Positions 36,005 to 44,500 of a stretch of 64,000 nt of DNA are shown here, in pieces. Both the position numbers and the translations under genes were made by a program. The notes under the pieces are model-generated. The model had not been told where the DNA came from. It searched no databases and worked only from the letters and a program-made list of their open reading frames with translations. The stretch's first letter is position 1; each line of letters begins with the position of its first letter. Location of the stretch: contig JAPXFQ010002673.1 of NCBI GenBank assembly GCA_028564705.1, positions 124,001 to 188,000 on the forward strand, in the 5' to 3' direction. Origin of the DNA: Apricaphanius iberus (lineage: Eukaryota > Chordata > Actinopteri > Cyprinodontiformes > Aphaniidae).

Positions 36005-36360
36005 AAAGGTACATTTAGGTTATCACCACTTTTCTTCACTCTGCTACTTTTCTGTTCTACTACTCTCCAGTTGCATTATATGTTGTTAATTTTAAATGTT
36101 TCCTCTGTGTTTTTCTCTCCATAGAAACTACACCTGCTCAACCCCCCTGCTTTACTACATGACATTGTTGGATGGGGCGTAGACTAGGATGAAGCTACAA
36201 GTAAATGTTCATGTTCAGTGTCCTATAATCAACTTCTCATGCATCAGTTCTTTTTGCTCCTTCGTTTCAAAGCCTCAGACATTGTGGCAGACGGACGCTC
36301 GTACTGAGCCAGGTTCTGGTTCTGCTTGAAGTTTCTTCCTGTTAATTATATAAATGTTAA
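36005..36360 (+). repeat. L2 3'-region fragment (plus orientation)
   Basis: Ends with CTGCTTGAAGTTTCTTCCTG, the complement of GAAGAAACCTCCGGCAGAACC in the TTGAA-tail family at 47430. It directly follows the tail of LINE copy 2. Confidence 0.5.
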
Positions 36361-37760
36361 GTAGTTTGATTTCTGGTCACACATCAAATTATCATCACTG
36401 AATTAACTGAGATTTAATTGAAGAGTGGATGGTGCATGATATGACTCATATACAGAACATTATAGGACAGAATTACACTCAATTACACCAACTCCAAAAA
36501 CAAAAGGTGCTGTAAAACCATAAATTCCATGTTTAAACCTACAGAACATGGTGCCAATATATAGATGTACAGCCATCAAAAAGTCTCTGCTGCAAGAATT
36601 AACACAAAAAACAATATGGACCAAACGTCCTAAATAAAGCTGCATTAAGTAGGAAATCGGAGAACTTAATACACTGAAATATGTTCATCAGAAGAAAAGA
36701 TCTATAAAAATGTGTCATAGAAATACTTCAAAGAAATGCAGCTGAAAGCCCTCCAGTCCTTACACTGACTTCACCTTTTCAAACATCTGCATCTATTAAA
36801 TTTTCAAACTCTGCTATTATTCAGGCTTTGCAGTTCTTTGCCATAGGGGAAATACATGTATGTCCAATTGTGTCCAAGCTGTTGCAAACGTTGTTTAAAA
36901 TGAAGTGGCAGGAATAAGGACGTCACAGATGGAGAGACCTCAGCACAGGCAGAAAGCCTTTCAGGAGAACAGGAATTAGCTGGGAGATGGATTGTGCTTC
37001 ATGGACAACAGCTTTTCAATTTTCACTTGACTGAACTGTTATTTGTTAAAGTAATAAACTTATTTTTCAGCCTAATACACATTTGATCTGCCTGCAGTTT
37101 GTTTGCTAGTTTAAATTCATGCAAATTTTTTTAAAAAGAAACTATTTTAAAAACTTGTGCTCATATTAATTTTTCCAAAAATCTAATATGATTCTAAGAT
37201 CCTTCTCTTCTGTTACTTGTTCAGAGGCCTTCCCTTAATCTGGACCTAGAGGCACTGGTTTAAGTGGACAAAAAATGTGCAGTTAGACTCATGGAGGTCT
37301 GAACATAAAACCCAGAGATTCCTGAATGTAAGTATAGCTCAAAGTAAAAATAGGTCCTCCTCTCTGTACACATCATAATGTCACTAAACAAGGAGGGAAC
37401 TCAGGTCAAATCTTCTATTGTTGAAGCCACCATTTGAAGAAACGATAACAGACGGTCTGCTTGAACGAATAAACAAACACCATGAAGACACTCTTCGGTG
37501 TGAAATGCTAGCAGCAGCAGCCACGTGACCTTTTATTTACGCATGCTTAAGTTCAATCATAGCTGTAAGAGCACAACTACTTAAAGCTAAACACACATGT
37601 ACACTATTAACTGTATATGAAATTATTTCAAATGACTAATCCCTAATTTAAATCCCTAATTTAAAAAAACAAAAGGGACCCTAAAACGGTTTACATAAAT
37701 GGCTGTCCTCAGTTGCGTCATATTTGTACACACTCAAATAAATATATAAGGCTTGGCAAT
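36361..37760. other. No gene recognised
   Basis: AT-rich intergenic sequence without a convincing frame or element end. Confidence 0.5.
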
Positions 37761-38508
37761 GGGGAGCCTAAGTCACGCCCTTCTACTTCCGGTCCATGGG
37801 TCCCCAAATGCCAAAAGAAATGAATGAGAGTCAATGGAGCGGTAAAAGTTATGTTCTGATCCAGTTTGAAATGCGCCGTGGATTGAACATATGTCAGTGA
37901 ATTTTAAAACCTAATTTTGATGCAGAGAAAACAAGATTTTCGATTGGAGGCAAAAGTCACTTTAGATTTTGTGTAAAAATGTTTAGCGGACTACAACTGC
38001 AGAAGAAGAAGGAGAGCGAGGGTCGTAGCCTCCAGGACGAAGTAAGTAGCATTAAACACGGAGAAAACCTCTATAAATCTGACCATGTGGAAAGTAGCAG
38101 ATATGTCGGGGGTAAAGCAGTCGGTGGAGTGAGAGCCAGCATGGAGGAGAAGCTCTACAAGCTCTAGGTGAAGGTTTTACGTGCTATAGCTAATGCTAGC
38201 TCCCGTTAGCCAAATGGCGTCATATATGCGACTTCTGGTTTGTAGGCATTTTAAATTTGAATTTTTACAATCAAATAAATCCCAAATCACTGGACAAACA
38301 CATTAAAAATGTACATCATTAGTTATCATTTAGATCGAAGTACAACATATGTGTGATTCAGGACGTAAGACAAAGCGGAGCAGAAAATAACTTTTATTGC
38401 TCCATTGACTTACATTAATAATTTTTTCGGTTTGGGAAACCATGGGCCGACCGGAAGGGGAGGAGACTTAGGTTCCCTACAGGAAGGGGAGGAGACTTAG
38501 ATCCCTAT
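37761..38508 (+). mobile_element. MITE with exon-like ORF, copy 1
   Basis: Left end GGGGAGCCTAAGTC followed by CTTCTACTTCCGGTCCATGG; the right end (about 38430-38508) carries the inverted equivalent (CCATGGGCCGACCGG, GGAGGAGACTTAG), with the terminal 20-25 bases duplicated in tandem. A second copy with the same layout is at 57024-57777. It has no transposase. Between the ends both copies share an ORF-like segment. The target duplication is not clear (TA-rich flanks). Superfamily not assigned. Confidence 0.7.
37979..38167 (+). CDS. 62-codon exon-like ORF inside the MITE
   Basis: Reads MFSGLQLQKKKESEGRSLQD at the start and ends MEEKLYKL followed by TAG and GTGA, so CTCTAG/GTGAAG also fits a splice donor. 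The second copy keeps the flanking codons and the same end but has changes and small shifts, so the frame is not clearly conserved. It is Lys/Glu/Ser-rich, charged, without a known domain. It may be a captured host exon or transposase first-exon relic, or a chance frame. Confidence 0.3.
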   Translation: MFSGLQLQKKKESEGRSLQDEVSSIKHGENLYKSDHVESSRYVGGKAVGGVRASMEEKLYKL

Positions 38509-38827
38509 ATGGCCAAAATTTCATATCCCAATAAAGGTAATTTTGTATCTGACATGTTCGGTTTTAAGACTCAGGTTCAGCACAACAGCAGGCAAAGGAA
38601 TGCTTTCAAAGAAAAAAACAGATTTTATTAAAACCTAAAGTGTCGTCTCGGGAGGAACCAGGTGTCATGATCCGTCCCTGTCTGTGTTGTTTATTCCTCC
38701 TTGTTTCCTCCCAGTCTGTTTTAGTTACTTAGTCCTAGTTTGTTTCACCTGTTGTCTTATTAGTCCTCCCTGTGTTTTCTGCCTCTGCTCCCAGGTGTTC
38801 CACGTTTCCTGATTACCCTCCCCACAG

Positions 38828-38835
38828 TATATATA
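38828..38835 (+). promoter_or_regulatory. TATA box of the 5' LTR
   Basis: TATATATA about 95 bases upstream of AATAAA, preceded by a CCAGGTGTTCC box. The same arrangement is seen in the solo LTR at 21851-22132. Confidence 0.7.
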
Positions 38836-38922
38836 CCCTTCTGTGTCTGTCTGTCCTCGTCGGGTCGTTGTCGTCGTTACCTCCCCTAGTTCTCTGTGCT
38901 TCTCGTCTTTTTTTGGACAATT

Positions 38923-38928
38923 AATAAA
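38923..38928 (+). promoter_or_regulatory. AATAAA polyadenylation signal in the LTR
   Basis: AATAAA just before the ATG at 38930; the 3' LTR copy would serve RNA 3' end formation. Confidence 0.65.
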
Positions 38929-39805
38929 CATGGGCCGTAAGAGCCACAAACGCCGCTCCGCATCTGGGTCCTCCTTGAGCCTAAACATGACAGTACGACC
39001 CGACCAACTGGACCCAGCGGAGTACCAACACACTGACGATGAATGGAGGAGACTGATCAATTGGAGCGTAAGTCAAGGACTCTATTCAGACTCACCTTTT
39101 TGTGGATCGCGACTGGCACGCTGTCCGCCCGGTGTTGGGCCCCGCCGTCGTGAGGAAGGCGGCCTCTCCGCTCCTCGGGCCTCGAGTCATCGCCGCGCTT
39201 CTGGGCGTCCTCCTGGAAACGCAGTTGGTGTTTCCCCGTCGTTCCTCCTTGCGTCCATGTATGACGATTCAGAGGAGGACGACGACGGCTTCCCGGAGCT
39301 CTTCTCCGACTCCCTGGACGACGAGCTGGACTTTTGCGGCGGTGCCCGGGGTGCGCCGCCCTCGCCGCGGCTTTCTGCCTCCTGGGTTGACCGGTTGATC
39401 TCCCTGGCTCCTTCCGCCGATCTGCCACCCATCTGTGATCCCTCTGGGACTGGCCCTCTTCCTGCTTCCCGGCGACGAGGAGGGAGGCGTCGCCGAGCTG
39501 CTCCATCGGCTCCAGGAGGTTTCTTGCTTCCTTCTCGGAGTTGCAGCGCCTCGGCTCCTCCTGTCCCGCTTGGTGCTGCCTCCAGCTTCGGTGATTCGAC
39601 CGCCGCTTCCTCCTGCCGCCCACGGCCGGTTTCGGGTCTGCCTCCTCATCCTCTCCAGCACAGCCAGGCGCCGGCGTTTCCTTCGGGTGGAGCCGAGTTG
39701 ACCCAGGGTCGGTGGAACAGAGGGAAGAGTGCCGTAGGGAATGTTGAGCCCAGGTCCCCTGTGGAGACTGTTTTTGAGCGCTCTTCAGAGGCTCACCTGG
39801 AACCC

Positions 39806-41652
39806 CGGTTCCGAGTTCCCTCCGAGGGCGTCCAGACGGATGCGCCTCGGTTCCGAGTTCCCTCCGAGGGCGTCCAGACGGATGCGCCTCGGTTCCGAGT
39901 TCCCTCCGAGGGCGTCCAGACGGATGCGCCTCGGTTCCGAGTTCCCTCCGAGGGCGTCCAGACGGATGCGCCTCGGCTCCGAGATTCCTCCGAGGGTGTT
40001 CAGGAGAGCACGCCTCGGGTTCCTGATTCCTCCGAGGGTGTTCAGGAGAGCACGCCTCGGGTTCCTGATTCCTCCGAGGGTGTTCTGGAGAACACGCCTC
40101 GGGTTCCTGATTCCTCCGAGGGTGTTCTGGAGAGCACGCCTCGGGTTCCTGATTCCTCCGAGGGTGTTCTGGAGAGCACGCCTCGGGTTCCTGATTCCTC
40201 CGAGGGTGTTCTGGAAGCACGCCTCGGGTTCCTGATTCCTCCGAGGGTGTTCAGGAGAGCACGCCTCGGGTTCCTGATTCCTCCGAGGGTGTTCTGGAGA
40301 GCACGCCTCGGGTTCCTGATTCCTCCGAGGGTGTTCTGGAGAGCACGCCTCGGGTTCCTGATTCCTCCGAGGGTGTTCTGGAGAGCACGCCTCGGGTTCC
40401 TGATTCCTCCGAGGGTGTTCTGGAGAACACGCCTCGGGTTCCTGATTCCTCCGAGGGTGTTCTGGAGAACACGCCTCGGGTTCCTGATTCCTCCGAGGGT
40501 GTTCTGGAGAACACGCCTCGGGTTCCTGATTCCTCCGAGGGTGTTCTGGAGAACACGCCTCGGGTTCCTGATTCCTCCGAGGGTGTTCTGGAGAGCACGC
40601 CTCGGGTTCCTGATTCCTCCGAGGGTGTTCTGGAGAACACGCCTCGGGTTCCTGATTCCTCCGAGGGTGTTCTGGAGAGCACGCCTCGGGTTCCTGATTC
40701 CTCCGAGGGTGTCCTGGAGAGCACGCCTCTGGGTCCTGATTCCGCCGAGGGTGTTCAGGCGAACACGCCTCCGGTTCCTGACTCTCCCGAGGGTGTTCAG
40801 GCGAACACGCCTCCGGTTCCTGATTCCACCGAGGGTGTTCAGGCGAACACTCCTCCGGTTCCCGACTCCACCGAGGGTGTTCAGGCGAACACGCCTCCGG
40901 TTCCCGACTCCGCCGAGGGTGTTCAGGGGAACACGCCTCTGGTTCCCGACTCCGCCGAGGGTGTTCAGGGGAACACGCCTCTGGTTCCCGACTCCGCCGA
41001 GGGTGTTCAGGCGAACACGCCTCCGGTTCCCGACTCCTCCGAGGGTGTTCAGGAGAACACGCCTCCGGTTCCCGACTCCTCCGAGGGTGTTCAGGAGAAC
41101 ACGCCTCCGGTTCCCGACTCCTCCGAGGGTGTTCAGGCGAACACGCCTCCGGTTCCCGACTCCTCCGAGGGTGTTCAGGCGAACACGCCTCCGGTTCCTG
41201 ACTCCTCCGAGGGTGTTCAGGAGAACACGCCTCCGGTTCCTGCCTCTTCCGAGGGTGTTCAGGAGAACACGCCTCCGGTTCCCGACTCCGCCGAGGGTGT
41301 TCAGGAGAACACGCCTCCGGTTCCCGACTCCGCCGAGGGTGTTCAGGAGAACACGCCTCCGGTTCCCGACTCCGCCGAGGGTGTTCAGGAGAACACGCCT
41401 CCGGTTCCCGACTCCGCCGAGGGTGTTCAGGAGAACACGCCTCCGGTTCCTGCCTCGTCCGAGGGTGTTCAGGAGAACACGCCTCCGGTTTCCGACTCCG
41501 CCGAGGGTGTTCAGGAGAACACGCCTCCGGTTCCTGCCTCTGCAGAGGGTGTTCAGGCGAACACGCCTCCGGTTCCTGCCTCTGCAGAGGGTGTTCAGGC
41601 GAACACGCCTCCGGTTCCTGACTCTGCCGAGGGTGTTCAGGCGAACACGCCT
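39806..41652 (+). repeat. 42-bp tandem array, 44 units
   Basis: 1847 bp, which is 44 x 42 minus one base, so the array holds a single net one-base deletion (near 40211). Units fall into three zones: four of the CCGAGTTCCCTCCGAG type, about 18 of the CCTGATTCCTCCGAGGG type, and about 22 of the CCCGACTCCGCCGAGGG type. Because 42 is divisible by 3 each unit keeps the frame. Confidence 0.95.
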
Positions 41653-41670
41653 CCACCTAAGCTCAAGGTT

Positions 41671-42120
41671 CCACGCCGCCGGCCTCCAAGGCTCAAGGTT
41701 CCACGCCGCCGGCCTCCAAGGCTCAAGGTTCCACGCCGCCGGCCTCCAAGGCTCAAGGTTCCACGCCGCCGGCCTCCAAGGCTCAAGGTTCCACGCCGCC
41801 GGCCTCCAAGGCTCAAGGTTCCACGCCGCCGGCCTCCAAGGCTCAAGGTTCCACGCCGCCGGCCTCCAAGGCTCAAGGTTCCACGCCGCCGGCCCCCAAG
41901 GCTCAAGGTTCCACGCCGCCGGCCCCCAAGGCTCAAGGTTCCACGCCGCCGGCCCCCAAGGCTCAAGGTTCCACGCCGCCGGCCCCCAAGGCTCAAGGTT
42001 CCACGCCGCCGGCCCCCAAGGCTCAAGGTTCCACGCCGCCGGCCCCCAAGGCTCAAGGTTCCACGCCGCCGGCCTCCAAGGCTCAAGGTTCCACGCCGCC
42101 GGCCTCCAAGGCTCAAGGTT
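41671..42120 (+). repeat. 30-bp tandem array A, 15 units
   Basis: Fifteen units of exactly 30 bp, identical except for one position (GGCCTCCAAG or GGCCCCCAAG) in blocks of 7, 6 and 2. Each encodes LKVPRRRPPR in the frame of the 42-bp array. Confidence 0.95.
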
Positions 42121-42870
42121 CCTCGTCGTCGGCCTCCTCGTCTGACGGTCCCTCGTCGTCGGCCTCCTCGTCTGACGGTCCCTCGTCGCCGGCCTCCTCG
42201 TCTGCTGGTTCCTCGTCGCCGGCCTCCTCGTCTGCTGTTTCCTCGTCGCCGGCCTCCTCGTCTGCTGTTTCCTCGTCGCCGGCCTCCTCGTCTGCTGTTT
42301 CCTCGTCGCCGGCCTCCTCGTCTGCTGTTTCCTCGTCGCCGGCCTCCTCGTCTGCTGTTTCCTCGTCGCCGGCCTCCTCGTCTGCTGTTTCCTCGTCGCC
42401 GGCCTCCTCGTCTGTTGGTTCCTCGTCGCCGGCCTCCTCGTCTGTTGGTTCCTCGTCGCCGGCCTCCTCGTCTGTTGGTTCCTCGTCGCCGGCCTCCTCG
42501 TCTGTTGGTTCCTCGTCGCCGGCCTCCTCGTCTGTTGGTTCCTCGCCGCCGGCCTCCTCGTCTGTTGGTTCCTCGTCGCCGGCCTCCTCGTCTGTTGGTT
42601 CCTCGTCGCCGGCCTCCTCGTCTGTTGGTTCCTCGTCGCCGGCCTCCTCGTCTGTTGGTTCCTCGTCGCCGGCCTCCTCGTCTGTTGGTTCCTCGTCGCC
42701 GGCCTCCTCGTCTGTTGGTTCCTCGTCGCCGGCCTCCTCGTCTGTTGGTTCCTCGTCGCCGGCCTCCTCGTCTGTTGGTTCCTCGTCGCCGGCCTCCTCG
42801 TCTGTTGGTTCCTCGTCGCCGGCCTCCTCGTCTGTTGGTTCCTCGTCGCCGGCCTCCTCGTCTGTTGGTC
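42121..42870 (+). repeat. 30-bp tandem array B, 25 units
   Basis: Diverged relatives of array A, encoding VPRRRPPRL plus L, F or T. Variant blocks: two with CTGACGGTC, one CTGCTGGTT, six CTGCTGTTT, then sixteen CTGTTGGT(T/C), with a partial unit to 42890. Single private changes (for example CCTCGCCGCC at 42541) mark individual units. Confidence 0.95.
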
Positions 42871-42992
42871 CCTCGCCGCCGGCCGCCACGTCATGGGTCT
42901 TCTGGGGACTGTGGTTTTGTCCCTCCGTCCTGGACCCCCTCCTCCCGCCCTGGCTTGAGTTTCCTACTTGGTGCGCCAGGTGGCGCACCTTG

Positions 42993-43001
42993 AGGGGGGG
43001 G
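42993..43001 (+). promoter_or_regulatory. Polypurine tract
   Basis: AGGGGGGGG directly before TAT and the 3' LTR, the position of the plus-strand primer in LTR retrotransposons. Its first base is the last base of the TGA ending the long frame. Confidence 0.8.
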
Positions 43002-43004
43002 TAT

Positions 43005-43334
43005 TGTCATGATCCGTCCCTGTCTGTGTTGTTTATTCCTCCTTGTTTCCTCCCAGTCTGTTTTAGTTACTTAGTCCTAGTTTGTTTCACCTGTTGTCTT
43101 ATTAGTCCTCCCTGTGTTTTCTGCCTCTGCTCCCAGGTGTTCCACGTTTCCTAATTACCCTCCCCACAGTATATATACCCTTCTGTGTCTGTCTGTCCTC
43201 GTCGGGTCGTTGTCGTCGTTACCTCCCCTAGTTCTCTGTGCTTCTCGTCTTTTTTTGGACAATTAATAAACATGGGCCGTAAGAGCCACAAACGCCGCTC
43301 CGCATCTGGGTCCTCCTTGAGCCCAAACATGACA
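43005..43334 (+). repeat. 3' LTR
   Basis: 330 bp, two differences from the 5' LTR. It repeats the TATA box, AATAAA and the ATG; after the LTR its frame runs out into flanking DNA. Confidence 0.95.
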
Positions 43335-43339
43335 CCAGG

Positions 43340-44500
43340 AATAGGAGACCAGGAGCTGACTGTTGGTTGGGAACAGGTCAGTGTAGAGATTATTAAGAGG
43401 TAAGTAGTAGTGATATAGAGTGTGATGGTAAGGTCCTAAGTGGTGGATCGGAGGGGAGAAGCTTGGGGGAAGGTAAGTGGGACTCTGTAGACTAAGGTTG
43501 GCTGAAGGTGGGTGTGTGGATTCTGATTCTGTCTGATGTTGTTGCAGACGGTGAGCACTGTCGAAATCCAGATGACCATCCAGAGAACAGGTGAGTGAAA
43601 GCTCAATGGGAATCCAGCTGGTAGTGTTGATTGAATGTGAGGATCAGTCCTTCACTTGCAGGTGGAGAAGTTGTTGGGGCGGACAGGCGAGCAGTGTGAT
43701 GGCAGCAAGCGAGCTGATGAGTGTGGAGGTGGTTCCCAGGCGGGGAGCGGTGCAGAGGCTGACCAGGCAGGACCCAGAATTAAGGAGGGATTCTGATTTG
43801 GAAGGATCGGCAGGATGGTTACAGGTATCCGGGAATAATCTACTCCTAACGTGTACCACGCTAGGAGTGAGAACTGACTGGTGTCAGTTTGCCAGAGCTG
43901 CTTCCTTTTTGAGCTGGATCTTGATGAAGATCAACAAGGAACACCTGTTAGCTGCCGTCTGCCATACCCAGCAGAGAAGGTTGGAGGAGGAACACACAAA
44001 CACCTACCCTCCAGCACACAGCTACAGAATCCAAGCATTTCATGTTTATTTAAAAAAAATCTAACATTAGTTTTTAGCGTTGCACATATGGCTGGGAAAA
44101 TCAGCCACTACTTTAAAAAACGACCTCGCAAGAAGCAGAGTCAGGAGTCCAAGTGAAACAGTGCAGACAAATTAGCGTAACAAGCAGTTAAAAGGTAATT
44201 ATAGCGGTGACAAGGTGTGAAAATTGTGTCTGAACGTAGTTCGCAGGGACAGGCGAGGGTCAAAATCATGATCAGAATGCAGGACAGGACAGTTTCTCAA
44301 AAACACAGAGCCAGTGGCTTCGACAAGCAGTGACTATATCAATTTACCCGGCTCAGACATATGCGTCATTTTAACAGTGGACAGGGGACATGTGCCCAGC
44401 AATTTTTATGACTGGTTTGTCTCCACAAACCTGAAGCCTGGTTCACACCAGCCGCGGAACGCCGTTAAGTGAATGTTAAATGCGATCATATTTGTGAATC
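43340..44500. other. Target region of the LTR element; no gene recognised
   Basis: 38560-38657 and 43340 onwards were contiguous before insertion. A minus-strand AATAAA near 38617-38630 and a minus-strand AGGTGTTCCTTGTTG near 43930-43945 hint that this was itself an older, decayed LTR in minus orientation. A short frame at 44083-44156 reads MAGKISHYFKKRPRKKQ, vaguely like the N-terminus of hAT/ZBED-type proteins, but is too short to call. Confidence 0.4.

Larger units (their letters stand above)
38663..38992 (+). repeat. 5' LTR
   Basis: 330 bp, TG...CA bounded. It differs from the 3' LTR by G/A in CCT(G/A)ATTACCC and T/C in GAGCC(T/C)AAACATG. It contains the TATA box and polyadenylation signal and, near its end, an ATG that opens the long internal frame; the last 63 bp are exactly 21 codons. 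Confidence 0.95.
38930..42993 (+). pseudogene. Tandem-repeat protein frame of the LTR element, one base short of 1354 codons
   Basis: ATG at 38930 in good context (AAACATGG), coding from inside the 5' LTR. Residues 1-21 come from the LTR (MGRKSHKRRSASGSS, basic). A unique part of about 270 residues follows: DPAEYQHTDDEWRRLINW, an acidic block (DDSEEDDDGFPELFSDSLDD) and basic RRRGGRRRRA. Then come 44 fourteen-residue repeats, early RFRVPSEGVQTDAP, middle RVPDSSEGVLESTP, late PPVPDSAEGVQANT; then 10-residue basic repeats LKVPRRRPPR (15) and LVPRRRPPRL (25); and a short tail ending GAPGGAP. A unit at about 40200-40219 lacks one base, shifting the frame; the other frame is then open to TGA at 42991-42993. 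No known domain. Function unknown; the Arg/Pro arrays suggest nucleic-acid binding, an inference only. Confidence 0.7.
38663..43334 (+). mobile_element. Young non-autonomous LTR retrotransposon filled with coding tandem repeats
   Basis: 4672 bp with 330-bp LTRs at both ends (38663-38992 and 43005-43334), which differ at two positions by eye, and a 5-bp target duplication CCAGG at 38658-38662 and 43335-43339. The LTRs start TGTCATGATCC and end AACATGACA. A polypurine tract lies directly before the 3' LTR. The interior (4012 bp) has no recognisable gag, protease, RT or integrase; about 76 percent is tandem repeats that keep one reading frame. It must use enzymes of an autonomous partner, probably Gypsy-type given LTR ends, duplication length and tract. 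A primer-binding site is not obvious after the 5' LTR. Confidence 0.93.

Noticed and set aside
38993..39012. tRNA primer-binding site directly after the 5' LTR
   Set aside because: The bases after the LTR do not begin with TGG, and I cannot match them to a tRNA 3' end by eye; self-priming or another primer is possible.
39806..42870. CRISPR-like or host repeat-protein gene interpretation of the arrays
   Set aside because: Units are adjacent without spacers, and the region is bounded by LTRs with a target duplication in a eukaryotic genome.
40042..42894. A 950-codon minus-strand frame (and others of 623, 387, 291 and 159 codons) across the tandem arrays
   Set aside because: Repeat lengths of 42 and 30 are multiples of three, so any frame without a stop in one unit stays open through the array. 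The plus-strand frame agrees with the LTR orientation and continues into unique sequence at both ends; the minus frames do not.
44083..44156. Short frame MAGKISHYFKKRPRKKQ as the start of a hAT/ZBED-type gene
   Set aside because: Only 24 codons with no following BED finger or transposase domain.
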